A stretch of 40,816 bases of DNA from an uncultured Eubacteriales bacterium (lineage in GTDB: Bacteria > Bacillota > Clostridia > Oscillospirales > Acutalibacteraceae), in NCBI GenBank assembly GCA_900540085.1, contig UQEU01000012.1:1-40816 (forward strand), given 5' to 3'. Of the stretch, positions 1 to 7,158 are shown piece by piece. Numbering within the stretch: position 1 is the first letter of the stretch; each line of letters begins with the position of its first letter. The position numbers and the translations under genes were made by a program. The notes below the pieces were generated by a model. The model saw only the letters and a list, made by a program, of their open reading frames with translations. It was not told the DNA's origin and did not search any database.

Positions 1-134
1 TCTTTCGTTTCTTTTCGGGTTTTTCCGTACAAGGTCTTTCTCTTGCCGTTCGGCAAGGTTACTTGGCACGCCCAAAGGTTTTTACTTGCGACCTTATAAA
101 TTGAGCCTTCGCCGTTTCCTCTTGTTTTTGGCAT
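1..134 (-). CDS. int: Tyrosine integrase, N-terminal fragment (cut by window edge)
   Basis: Read leftward from the ATG at 134, 44 codons stay open to the window edge. They include NGEGSIYK and GKRKTLYGKTRKE, the pattern of the N-terminal arm-site-binding domain of phage tyrosine integrases (three-stranded sheet that binds arm-type att sites). The catalytic domain lies outside the window. The ribosome site AAAGGAG sits just upstream. The enzyme would recombine attP with attB and, with an excisionase, excise the prophage. It is the last gene of the leftward lysogeny block. Its ribosome site and start codon (133-145) are complementary to a leader segment at 195-207, suggesting translational control. 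Confidence 0.8.
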   Translation of the reverse strand, partial: MPKTRGNGEGSIYKVASKNLWACQVTLPNGKRKTLYGKTRKETK

Positions 135-149
135 TGTATCACTCCTTTA

Positions 150-197
150 ATTTTAAAAAAGGGCATAAAAATACCCTGTTGAATTTTTCAGCAGGGT
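150..197 (-). terminator. Leftward terminator or attenuator before the integrase
   Basis: On the minus strand ACCCTGCTGA (197 to 188) pairs with TCAACAGGGT (182 to 173), one G-U pair, followed by ATTTTTAT and a later T6 run. It would end transcripts from the 281-931 gene before they reach int. The first three bases of the stem are shared with the 195-236 hairpin, so the two structures compete. Confidence 0.5.
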
Positions 198-236
198 GTG
201 ATACAATATGCTTGCGACGGCTTGGTGTATCACACC
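195..236 (-). repeat. Inverted repeat able to pair with the int start region
   Basis: GGTGTGATACA at 195-205 and its perfect inverse at 226-236 form an 11-bp stem. A third related copy, GGAGTGATACAAT read on the minus strand at 145 to 133, covers the int ribosome site and the first two bases of its start codon. In a leftward RNA the 195-207 segment could pair either with 226-236 or with the int start (12 of 13 pairs), which is the layout of an RNA switch. The same repeats could instead be protein-binding sites. Confidence 0.5.
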
Positions 237-245
237 TTGCTTTGT

Positions 246-282
246 CCCTTGACTGTTGGTAGCAGTTGAGGGGCTTTTTTTT
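246..282 (+). terminator. Rightward terminator-like hairpin
   Basis: CCCTTGACTG (246-255) pairs with CAGTTGAGGG (263-272) with two wobble pairs and is followed by C and T8 on the plus strand. No rightward gene lies upstream inside the window, so it may end antisense transcription or act as a structural element after the leftward gene that stops at 281. Confidence 0.4.
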
Positions 283-931
283 ATTTTAATTTTTGCAAAA
301 GTTCTTTAAACAAAGAAATATATTTGCTTTCAATATTGGTGTAAATATCGCTTGCAGTTTCTTCATCGTACAAGTGAGAACTTAAATTCCTTGCATTTAG
401 CACATTCAGCCATTCTTCTTCGTTGTCGATTATACCGTCTGCGTAAGCCTGTTTCATAACTGATTTAGGACTGTTAATTTCCGTGTAGCCTTGGTCGAGC
501 AAGTACTCCCTTGTGGTTTTCCACGCAAGTTCCGTGCAGATTTCAAAACGCTGAATAACGCCGTCCCTTGCAGTTGAAATGCCGAACTCTTTATATTCTG
601 CAACGGCTTCTTCGAGTCTTGCAACGGCAGAGGTAAATTTTTTGGCTTTTTCTTCAAATTTGCTCATAATTATTTTACCGTCCTTTTCAATGTTTTTCAA
701 AAGTGCTTGACTTGTGTTCTTTGAAATAAAAGCAATGTCAAAGTCAAGCAGGGTGGGGAGTTCTTCAATTTCGGCAGAAAATGCACCTTGTTTGCTTTCG
801 GACAGACCAAAAACCGCAATGTCAATGTCGCTGCGTTCTCTGTTGTCGCCCCTTGCTCTTGAGCCGTATAGAACTATTTTGTCGGCACCGTACTTTTTGC
901 CGATTTTTGATATTTGATTGTATAAATTCAT
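281..931 (-). CDS. Fused MNT nucleotidyltransferase - HEPN (HI0074/HepT-like) protein
   Basis: The 216-residue protein joins two partners that are normally separate genes. Residues 1-88 are a minimal nucleotidyltransferase with GS-x10-DID (G23, S24, D35, D37) and further acids in LLDFDI. Residues 89-216 are an all-helical HI0074/HEPN domain with R181-x4-H186-x-Y188, matching the RX4HXY motif of HepT RNases. In known MntA/HepT (type VII) toxin-antitoxin pairs, MntA adenylylates the tyrosine of this motif. An internal ATG at 667 (Met89) with GGACGG upstream could also give a free HEPN domain. The gene sits between the repressor and int, the usual place for lysogenic-conversion or defence genes. 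Ribosome site weak (AAGTGA). Function is inferred; it could be an inactive relic although both motifs look intact. Confidence 0.75.
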   Translation of the reverse strand: MNLYNQISKIGKKYGADKIVLYGSRARGDNRERSDIDIAVFGLSESKQGAFSAEIEELPTLLDFDIAFISKNTSQALLKNIEKDGKIIMSKFEEKAKKFTSAVARLEEAVAEYKEFGISTARDGVIQRFEICTELAWKTTREYLLDQGYTEINSPKSVMKQAYADGIIDNEEEWLNVLNARNLSSHLYDEETASDIYTNIESKYISLFKELLQKLK

Positions 932-985
932 AAAATCACTTCGTTTGTATCCTCTATCCTATTGGCGCAGGGTAGGGGTATTTTT

Positions 986-1732
986 TTATAATCTGCTTGT
1001 AAAACCTACTGCTTTGCCTATAATGCGTACTTTGTTCATTTCCTCATTTACATACACGAAAGGCTGATAATTCGGGTTCTCGGCTTGCAGTATGATTTTA
1101 TCATCATATTTATAAAAGCGTTTTAGTGTCGCTTTTGTTTCAAATTCTCCGTCAACAAGGCAGGCTGCGATTTCACCGTTTTCAACCTGCGATTGCTCAC
1201 GAAAATAAACTACATCTCCGTCTTGTATTCGAGCGTTTATCATACTGTCGCCATCACATATAAGAGTGAAATCACATTTAATATCTTCAGGAACATCGTC
1301 GTAATCTTCATAGTTTTCTTCTGCCAATATCGGTTCTCCGCAGGCAATCTTGCCAAGTCGGGGAACTTTTCTTGTTTTAGGCAGTGGGATGATATTAGAT
1401 ATGTTGTTAAGACTGTTATCTTTATTTGTATAAGGAAGATAGTTGTTTTCGTAAGGAAACCAATCAGGATATATTTCTAATACCGCTTTGTCTAACTCAT
1501 CAGGTTGCCAATCAATTAAAAGTGAAGGAGAAATTTTAAAATAAGTTGCTAATTTTTTTATTGATTCAATTCTCGGCATTTTTAAGCCTCTGCACCAAGT
1601 TGATATTGTTGATTTATTTATTCCGAGTTCTTTTACAATATCATCTTGGGTTTTATTATTTATATTCATATAATGGTTTAATTTTTTTGCGAATGTTTTT
1701 TTAGAATCATCTCTAAAGTTTTTATTATCCAT
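986..1732 (-). CDS. LexA/CI-type cleavable phage repressor
   Basis: Residues 14-68 form an XRE helix-turn-helix (KTQDDIVKELGINKSTISTWCRG); residues 120-248 form a peptidase S24 domain. Expected catalytic residues are visible: Ser163 in GDSM and Lys204 in ATLKRF, with the self-cleavage bond probably Cys131-Gly132 in KIACGEP (a Cys-Gly instead of LexA's Ala-Gly). The start at 1732 is preferred to an ATG five codons earlier because GAGGTG lies at the right distance. It should bind the TTCTAC operators at 1771-1842 and repress PR, and be cleaved with RecA after DNA damage. Transcribed leftward from PL. Confidence 0.9.
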   Translation of the reverse strand: MDNKNFRDDSKKTFAKKLNHYMNINNKTQDDIVKELGINKSTISTWCRGLKMPRIESIKKLATYFKISPSLLIDWQPDELDKAVLEIYPDWFPYENNYLPYTNKDNSLNNISNIIPLPKTRKVPRLGKIACGEPILAEENYEDYDDVPEDIKCDFTLICDGDSMINARIQDGDVVYFREQSQVENGEIAACLVDGEFETKATLKRFYKYDDKIILQAENPNYQPFVYVNEEMNKVRIIGKAVGFTSRL

Positions 1733-1756
1733 AATATAACACCTCATTACATTATG

Positions 1757-1843
1757 ATAATATACCTAAAGTAGAAAAAAGTCAATAGAATTTAGAAAAA
1801 ATTCTACTTTAGTATTGACTTTTTATTTCTACTATGGTAGAAT
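1757..1843. promoter_or_regulatory. Lysogeny switch: divergent PL and PR with operators
   Basis: PR (plus): TTGACT 1815-1820, 17-bp spacer, TAGAAT 1838-1843. PL (minus): TTGACT 1785 to 1780, 17-bp spacer, TATTAT 1762 to 1757. Half-site TTCTAC recurs: 1827-1842 is a perfect TTCTAC-N4-GTAGAA overlapping the PR spacer and -10; 1802-1817 is TTCTAC-TTTA-GTATTG abutting the PR -35; GTAGAA at 1771-1776 lies in the PL spacer. Layout implies repression of PR and autoregulation of PL by the flanking regulators. Confidence 0.8.
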
Positions 1844-1873
1844 TAGAAAACACCGGCAAAAGGAGGTGATATC

Positions 1874-2125
1874 ATGAGCAAAGGAAATAATCATTTAAGC
1901 ATATCGCTAAAAGCGTGCAGGATTAATGCGAATTTAAGACAGAGTGACCTTGCAATAATACTCGGAGTTTGCACTGATACCATTAAAAATTGGGAAAAAG
2001 GCGATACCATTCCAAATTTTATTCAACTTCAAAAAATCAGTGAAATAACAAGAATTCCTGTTGAATGTATTTTTTTACCAAATGATTCTACTATTGTAGA
2101 AAAACAGAATATTGGAGGACACTAA
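1874..2125 (+). CDS. Cro-like XRE regulator
   Basis: First rightward gene after PR. The 83-residue protein is essentially one XRE helix-turn-helix (LRQSDLAIILGVCTDTIKNWEKGDTIP, about residues 23-49) with no effector domain, as in Cro proteins. AGGAGGTGAT lies at ideal spacing before the ATG at 1874. It would bind the same TTCTAC operators to favour lytic growth. A fourth perfect operator lies inside its 3' end (2086-2101). The role is inferred from position and size. Confidence 0.8.
   Translation: MSKGNNHLSISLKACRINANLRQSDLAIILGVCTDTIKNWEKGDTIPNFIQLQKISEITRIPVECIFLPNDSTIVEKQNIGGH
2086..2101. promoter_or_regulatory. Perfect TTCTAC-N4-GTAGAA operator inside the cro-like gene
   Basis: TTCTAC TATT GTAGAA, the same inverted repeat as the PR operator at 1827-1842, about 260 bp downstream. 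It overlaps codons near the end of 1874-2125, just before the ribosome site of the next gene. It could loop with the upstream operators or act as a roadblock. Confidence 0.6.
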
Positions 2126-2785
2126 ATGAATATAATTTCTGAAAAACTTTTTTCTGTAATTCATCAAAAAAATATTTCCTATGATGAACTATCGGAAATA
2201 ACGGATATTCCTAAAACAACACTGCATAGATACGTCACAGGAGATATAAATAAAATACCTTTTGACCGTATTGAGAAAATTGCAAAAGCATTAAATATTG
2301 ACCCGATTATTTTCTTTTCAGGAGATTTAAACTGCGCTTGTAACTCTTCTTATAGTAATATCGGCGAAAAAATAAAAAAAATAAGATTAGAGAACAATCT
2401 TACTCAAGACGAATTAGCGACAAAGTGTGGTTATTCAAGTAGGTCTACAATTTCTAAAATAGAAGATGGCGAAAGAAATCTTACAAGCAAAAAAATTGAA
2501 ATAATTGCAAAAGCACTTAATACAACACCTGCATATTTAATGGGGTGGCAACCCGATGGGTTAGACGATGAAGATGGAGAGGTGGTGGAAACGATGACAA
2601 ATGAAGAGAAAAAAGAACTTTTAAACGCACTTAAAGTCGTTCGTAATGAATGCAAAAAGCATATGGATGAAAAGTGTAACAATTGCTGTTTGTGTACTGA
2701 TGAAGGCTGTAAGTTAAAAATCGATGCGCCGAGAGATTGGTGTTTGTCAAATGAAAAAAAAGACATTTGGCGTGCGTTTAACTAA
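2126..2785 (+). CDS. Double XRE regulator with cysteine-rich tail
   Basis: The start ATG immediately follows the previous stop (TAA-ATG); GGAGGA is upstream. Two separate XRE helix-turn-helix domains are visible: residues 14-45 (ISYDELSEITDIPKTTLHRY) and 77-125 (LTQDELATKCGYSSRSTISK). The tail carries a Cys cluster (HMDEKCNNCCLCTDEGCKL, then DWC) that could bind a metal. Two DNA-binding domains in one chain suggest pairing of two operators or an internal duplication. Likely an early transcription regulator; the exact role is unknown. Confidence 0.75.
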   Translation: MNIISEKLFSVIHQKNISYDELSEITDIPKTTLHRYVTGDINKIPFDRIEKIAKALNIDPIIFFSGDLNCACNSSYSNIGEKIKKIRLENNLTQDELATKCGYSSRSTISKIEDGERNLTSKKIEIIAKALNTTPAYLMGWQPDGLDDEDGEVVETMTNEEKKELLNALKVVRNECKKHMDEKCNNCCLCTDEGCKLKIDAPRDWCLSNEKKDIWRAFN

Positions 2786-2893
2786 AAAAAGCCGCCCGCC
2801 GAAGCGGACGACCTTTAAATGATATTTGCATATCAAGACACAAGACACCTTGATTATAGCAAATATCAAATATTAAATCAAGGAGTAATGAAA

Positions 2894-3688
2894 ATGGAAA
2901 ATTTACAAATATTCAAAAATGAAGAGTTCGGAGAAATCAGAACAGTAACAGTAAACAACGAGCCGTGGTTTGTCGGTAAAGATGTTGCAGAGGTTCTCGG
3001 ATATGAAAGAACAACAAAAGCAATTCAAGACCGTGTTGATGAGGACGACAGAAAAATGTTAGACGGAAAAACTCAGTCCCAATTTGGGATTGAGTTAGGA
3101 CAGCGTGGCGGTTGGCTTATCAACGAAAGCGGTCTTTACAGCCTTATACTCTCAAGTAAGTTGCCGACGGCTAAAAAGTTCAAGCATTGGGTAACATCGG
3201 AAATACTTCCGACAATTCGTAAAACAGGCGGATATGTTTCAAATGATGATATGTTCATAAATACATATTTACCGTTTGCAGACGACCAAACAAAACTGCT
3301 TTTCAAATCTACACTTGAAACTGTTAAAAAGTTAAATAAAAAGATTGAAGAAGATAAACCGAAAGTCTTGTTTGCAAATGCAGTTGAAACGGCTCAAAAC
3401 TCAATTTTAATCGGCGACCTTGCGAAACTCATTAAGCAAAATGGTGTGAATATTGGACAAAAGAGGCTTTTTGATTGGATGAGAGAGAACGGTTACTTAA
3501 TCAAGAACGGCACGAGTAAAAATATGCCGACACAAAAGGCAATGGACTTGAAACTGTTTGAAATTAAAGAAAGAACAGTTAATAATCCCGACGGTTCCGT
3601 TCGCATTACCAAAACAACAAAAGTAACAGGTAAAGGTCAAAGTTATTTCATTAACAAGTTTTTAGTGAGGAAGGAAGTTGAACAATGA
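2894..3688 (+). CDS. Phage antirepressor (BRO-N + KilA-C/ANT domains)
   Basis: Residues 1-110 match the BRO-N domain (NEPWFVGKDVAEVLGY, then GGWLINESGLYSLILSSKL and TAKKFKHWVTSEILPTIRKTG); residues 150-264 match the KilA-C/ANT domain (LIGDLAKLIKQNG, RLFDWMRENGYLI). These proteins counteract repressors by protein contact. The start at 2894 is chosen because AAGGAG (2880-2885) lies 8 nt upstream; the open frame extends back to 2819 without a ribosome site. Stop overlaps the next start (ATGA). A second, different antirepressor lies at 19895-20584. Confidence 0.85.
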   Translation: MENLQIFKNEEFGEIRTVTVNNEPWFVGKDVAEVLGYERTTKAIQDRVDEDDRKMLDGKTQSQFGIELGQRGGWLINESGLYSLILSSKLPTAKKFKHWVTSEILPTIRKTGGYVSNDDMFINTYLPFADDQTKLLFKSTLETVKKLNKKIEEDKPKVLFANAVETAQNSILIGDLAKLIKQNGVNIGQKRLFDWMRENGYLIKNGTSKNMPTQKAMDLKLFEIKERTVNNPDGSVRITKTTKVTGKGQSYFINKFLVRKEVEQ

Positions 3689-3921
3689 TACAGAATTTAA
3701 TGCAGGGTAACAGAAATGTTACATATCAAATCAATATCAGCAGTTCTGACCTGTTGGGAGACGAACACCTTTCAACAACCGAATGGGCAGAGGAACTCGA
3801 CTGCACCAATGACCACGCAGCAAGGCTTATGATGCAGGCAGGCAGAACTAAAATCGGCAAGACATACTACACTTCAAGACTTGCTATGAATGCATTGTTT
3901 TTAAAAGGCTGTGAGGAGTGA
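3685..3921 (+). CDS. Small helix-turn-helix protein, excisionase-like
   Basis: 78 residues; overlaps the antirepressor stop by 4 nt, with AAGGAAG upstream. Residues 31-70 (LSTTEWAEELDCTNDHAARLMMQAGRTKIGKTYYTSR, quoted in part) follow the pattern of winged-helix excisionase/MerR-type DNA-binding domains, where the wing carries 'GKTYYTSR'. An Xis role is possible but not shown; it may simply be an early regulator. Confidence 0.55.
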   Translation: MIQNLMQGNRNVTYQINISSSDLLGDEHLSTTEWAEELDCTNDHAARLMMQAGRTKIGKTYYTSRLAMNALFLKGCEE

Positions 3922-3927
3922 TGAGTA

Positions 3928-4077
3928 ATGTCCGAACTTGAAGCGATTGTCAAATCACTTACCGATGAGGTTGCAAATTTAAAAAACGTAACAAATAAAA
4001 TAAACAGTTTCATACTTGCTTTACAAACAGTTTCAGCGATTGTCGGTGTGATTATATTAATTAAAATTCTTATATAA
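3928..4077 (+). CDS. 49-residue membrane protein, function unknown
   Basis: ATG at 3928 follows GAGGAG by about 10 nt. Residues 1-30 are an amphipathic, coiled-coil-like stretch (MSELEAIVKSLTDEV...) and residues 33-49 are hydrophobic (AIVGVIILIKILI), ending at the stop: one C-terminal membrane anchor. The shape recalls XhlA-type lysis proteins but it lies in the early region, so that link is weak. Confidence 0.6.
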   Translation: MSELEAIVKSLTDEVANLKNVTNKINSFILALQTVSAIVGVIILIKILI

Positions 4078-4092
4078 GAAAGGAAGTTCAAA

Positions 4093-4404
4093 ATGGCGAT
4101 AGTTTATTTATGCGTGGGACTTGCAGTAGTCTGCTTTGTTCTGTTCGTGCTGACAGTTGACAGTCTTGTAACATCGTTTTTCGCAATTCCGTTGTTGTTC
4201 TTCGCTTGTGCATTGTTAAGTGCATTGGCAGCGGTTACGGTTTTGCAGAGGCTACAACTCGATGAGGAGCACAGAATTAAGGAAGAACAACAAAGCATTA
4301 TCAGAAAAATAGTTGAAACAAACGATTTCAGAGAAGCGTATTTGTTCGCTCTCGAAAACAACATAAAAGAAAGGAATAACGAAAAAAATGTCCGTGAAGA
4401 TTAA
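4093..4404 (+). CDS. Small two-helix membrane protein
   Basis: 103 residues with AAGGAAG upstream. Residues 3-24 and 26-50 are strongly hydrophobic (two membrane spans), followed by a charged cytoplasmic helix (about 52-103). No family recognised. Its end overlaps the ATPase gene start at 4388, so it is translated as part of the early operon. A superinfection-exclusion or replication-anchoring role would be speculation. Confidence 0.65.
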   Translation: MAIVYLCVGLAVVCFVLFVLTVDSLVTSFFAIPLLFFACALLSALAAVTVLQRLQLDEEHRIKEEQQSIIRKIVETNDFREAYLFALENNIKERNNEKNVRED

Positions 4405-5638
4405 CGAATTACAAATCGAAAATGTAAAAAGAATTAAAGCCGTAAAACTCGAACCGACACCAAACGGTTTGACTATCGTAGGCGGCAGAAACAATCAAGG
4501 CAAGACATCTGTGCTTGATTCAATAGCATGGGCTCTCGGCGGAGATAGATTTAAACCGTCTCAAGCAAACAGGGAAGGTTCAGTTGTTCAGCCTTATCTA
4601 AAAATCACACTTTCAAACGGAATTGTAGTTGAAAGGGCAGGTAAAAACAGCAGTCTTAAAGTTATTGATTCCAATGGGAATAAAGGCGGTCAGCAACTTC
4701 TGAATGAATTCATTGAGTCATTTGCGCTTAATTTACCGAAGTTTTTGCAAGCGACTGCAAATGAGAAGGCTAACATCCTTCTCCAAATTATAGGAGTCGG
4801 CGACAGACTTGTCGAACTCGAACATGCTGAGACAGAAAAATACAATGAACGCCATACTATCGGACAGATTGCACAGCAAAAGAAGAAATATGCCGATGAA
4901 ATGACTTTTTACGAAGGCGTTCCGTCAGAGCCGATTTCAGCATCCGAACTCATAAAGCAACAACAAGAAATACTTTACACTAACGCACAAAATCAAAAAA
5001 AGCGTGAGCATTTAAGTGAACTGCGAGAGAAAAAGCATTTGCTTGAAGAAGAACTGAACAGAGTTAATGCAGATTTGAAGTTGGCAGAGTTGTCTGCTGT
5101 GGATTTAGTGGACAGGTCAACGGCAGAACTTGAAAAAAATATTGAACAAATTGACAAGTTGAATATTAAAATCCGTTCTAATCTTGATAAAGAAAGAGCA
5201 GAAGAAAGTGCACATGATTTTCAAGCTCAATATGAAACATTAACAGCCGAACTTGAAAAGATTAGAGCCGATAAAAAGAAACTGCTTGACAATGCAGATT
5301 TGCCATTGCCTGAACTTTCAGTAGTTAATGGCGAGATTACATATAAAGGAATGAAATGGGACAATATGAGCGGTTCAGAACAACTCAGAGTTGCTACCGC
5401 TATTATTCGTAAATTAAATCCTGAGTGCGGTTTTGTTTTAGTTGATAAACTTGAACAAATGGACACAGAAACACTTCAGGAATTCTCACAGTGGCTTGAG
5501 AGTGAAGAATTGCAAGTCATTGCAACCCGTGTAGGTACAGGAGATGAGTGCTCAATTATCATCGAAGACGGTTACAGCGTCAATCAAAACGAAACAGAAA
5601 ATAATTTTAAACCGAAATTTCAGAAGGGAGTTTTTTAA
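4388..5638 (+). CDS. SMC/RecF-like AAA ATPase
   Basis: 416 residues. N-terminal Walker A GGRNNQGKTS (about 32-41) in the context ENVKRIKAVKLEP...TIVGG typical of RecF/SbcC/SMC heads; a central coiled coil (about 190-300); then MSGSEQLRVATAII, an ABC signature-like segment, and CGFVLVDKLEQMD, a Walker B-like strand. Phage proteins of this type open recombination cassettes and are followed, as here, by a Sak4-like protein. Probably acts on DNA ends during phage recombination; substrate unknown. Confidence 0.75.
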   Translation: MSVKINELQIENVKRIKAVKLEPTPNGLTIVGGRNNQGKTSVLDSIAWALGGDRFKPSQANREGSVVQPYLKITLSNGIVVERAGKNSSLKVIDSNGNKGGQQLLNEFIESFALNLPKFLQATANEKANILLQIIGVGDRLVELEHAETEKYNERHTIGQIAQQKKKYADEMTFYEGVPSEPISASELIKQQQEILYTNAQNQKKREHLSELREKKHLLEEELNRVNADLKLAELSAVDLVDRSTAELEKNIEQIDKLNIKIRSNLDKERAEESAHDFQAQYETLTAELEKIRADKKKLLDNADLPLPELSVVNGEITYKGMKWDNMSGSEQLRVATAIIRKLNPECGFVLVDKLEQMDTETLQEFSQWLESEELQVIATRVGTGDECSIIIEDGYSVNQNETENNFKPKFQKGVF

Positions 5639-6676
5639 ATGAATATAACAAGCGGAATTGTGCCTTCGGCGCAGAAGGTCATAGTTTACGGTCCTGAAGG
5701 AATAGGAAAATCAACCTTTGCTTCAAAGTTCCCCGACCCTCTGTTTTCCGACACCGAAGGCAGCACAAAAAAATTAAACATTAAAAGGTTTGACGTACCT
5801 TCGAGTTGGGAAATGCTTTTGCAACAGGCTCAGTATGTAAGGGATAACACTCCTTGCAAAACCTATGTAATAGACACGGCAGATTGGGCAGAAAAACTAT
5901 GTGCACAATCTGTGTGCGCCGTACATAAAAAGACAAGTATTGCTGATTTCGGATACGGTACAGGCTTTACCTATTTGAGAGATGAATTCGGTAAACTTTT
6001 GAATTTACTTGATGAAGTTATTGCAAAAGGCGTTAATGTTGTTATAACTGCTCATTCATATTTGCGTAAATTTGAGCAACCTGACGAAATGGGTGCTTAT
6101 GACAGATATGAAATGAAACTTACAAAACTTGTTGCACCATTGGTAAAAGAATGGGCAGACGCAGTTTTCTTTGTTAACTATAAAACATATGTGGTTACTG
6201 ACGATAAAACAAAGAAAAGTAAAGCACAGGGTTCAGGAGCAAGAGTAATGTACACTACTCATCATCCGTGTTGGGACGCTAAAAACAGAGACGGACTTGC
6301 CGAAGAACTTCCTTTTGATTTTGAGCAGATAAAACATATTTTACCGTCTTCACCAAATCTAAAACACACACAAACTTCAAAGGTTATGCCTGATTTTGAA
6401 ATAATCGATGACGATGAAAACACTGAAGAAACAACAGTTTCTGATAATTCAGAATTACACAGCGAAAACGCTGTTGTTCAGAAACTTTACGATTTAATGA
6501 AACCTGAAAATGTTACTGTTGAAGAAATTCAATGTGTTGTTGCAGATAAAGGATATTTCCCGAGAAACACACCTATCGAAAATTACGGCAATGATTTTAT
6601 AGAGGGTGTTTTAATCGGCGCTTGGACTCAAGTACTGTCAGCAATCAAAGAAAACTACAGAGAAATGCCATTTTAA
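5639..6676 (+). CDS. Sak4-like RecA-fold ATPase (single-strand recombinase)
   Basis: 345 residues; starts directly after the preceding stop, with AAGGGAG upstream. Walker A is GPEGIGKST (about residues 18-26), preceded by KVIVY; Walker B is TYVIDTADWAE. The FSDTEGSTKKL and VITAHSYLRKF segments fit the Sak4 family, RecA-core proteins that promote single-strand annealing or exchange in phages. The acidic C-terminal third (about 250-345) is variable in this family. Neighbouring ATPase, DUF669 protein and helicase make a standard Sak4 module. Confidence 0.8.
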   Translation: MNITSGIVPSAQKVIVYGPEGIGKSTFASKFPDPLFSDTEGSTKKLNIKRFDVPSSWEMLLQQAQYVRDNTPCKTYVIDTADWAEKLCAQSVCAVHKKTSIADFGYGTGFTYLRDEFGKLLNLLDEVIAKGVNVVITAHSYLRKFEQPDEMGAYDRYEMKLTKLVAPLVKEWADAVFFVNYKTYVVTDDKTKKSKAQGSGARVMYTTHHPCWDAKNRDGLAEELPFDFEQIKHILPSSPNLKHTQTSKVMPDFEIIDDDENTEETTVSDNSELHSENAVVQKLYDLMKPENVTVEEIQCVVADKGYFPRNTPIENYGNDFIEGVLIGAWTQVLSAIKENYREMPF

Positions 6677-6705
6677 ACTAATTAAAATTAAAGGAGAAAT
6701 AAATT

Positions 6706-7158
6706 ATGAACACAGAAAGAGAACTTAACTGGGATGACGAAATTTTAGAGGAAAGCAGTTTTTCAATTTTGCCTGAAGGCGATTACGAATTTACGGTTAA
6801 AGGTTTTAAGCGCGGAAGATATTCAGGCGGTGCAAAATTGCCTGCCTGTAATAAAGCGGAACTCGAAATAGAGGTTGATGACGGAAAAGGCAACAAAGGT
6901 ATTGTATTTCACAATCTTTTCCTACATACAAAATGCGAAGGTCTTTTAAGCGCATTTTTTATCGCGATAGGTCTGAAAAAGCACGGAGAACCGTTGAGAA
7001 TGAATTGGAATGCTGTTAACGGTGCTAAAGGTAAATGTAAAATTGGAATTCATAAATGGACAGGCAACGACGGACAAGAAAAACAAAACAATCAAATTAC
7101 AAAATTTTATGAACCGTCAGAACAACCGAAAACAAATTTTAAGGCAGGTACATTTTAA
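6706..7158 (+). CDS. DUF669-family protein, probable ssDNA-binding partner
   Basis: 150 residues. The pattern LPEGDYEFTVKGFKRGRYSGGAKLPACNKAELEIEVDD is that of DUF669 (quoted here only as landmarks LPEGDYEF and ACNKAELEI), a family encoded beside Sak4-type recombinases and proposed to bind single-stranded DNA. AAAGGAG lies upstream; the stop shares one base with the next ATG (TAATG), implying coupled translation with the helicase. Confidence 0.75.
   Translation: MNTERELNWDDEILEESSFSILPEGDYEFTVKGFKRGRYSGGAKLPACNKAELEIEVDDGKGNKGIVFHNLFLHTKCEGLLSAFFIAIGLKKHGEPLRMNWNAVNGAKGKCKIGIHKWTGNDGQEKQNNQITKFYEPSEQPKTNFKAGTF

Noticed and set aside
714..917. Rightward frame inside the MNT-HEPN gene
   Set aside because: Mirror of the opposite-strand gene; no ribosome site or protein-like pattern. 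Other antisense frames inside structural genes were dropped for the same reason.
1739..1860. CRISPR-like short repeats around TTCTAC
   Set aside because: Only three or four copies, irregular spacing and overlap with promoter elements; they are operators.
2786..2815. Terminator after the double XRE gene
   Set aside because: The GC-rich hairpin has mismatches and no T run rightward; the A run lies before it, and no leftward gene needs it.
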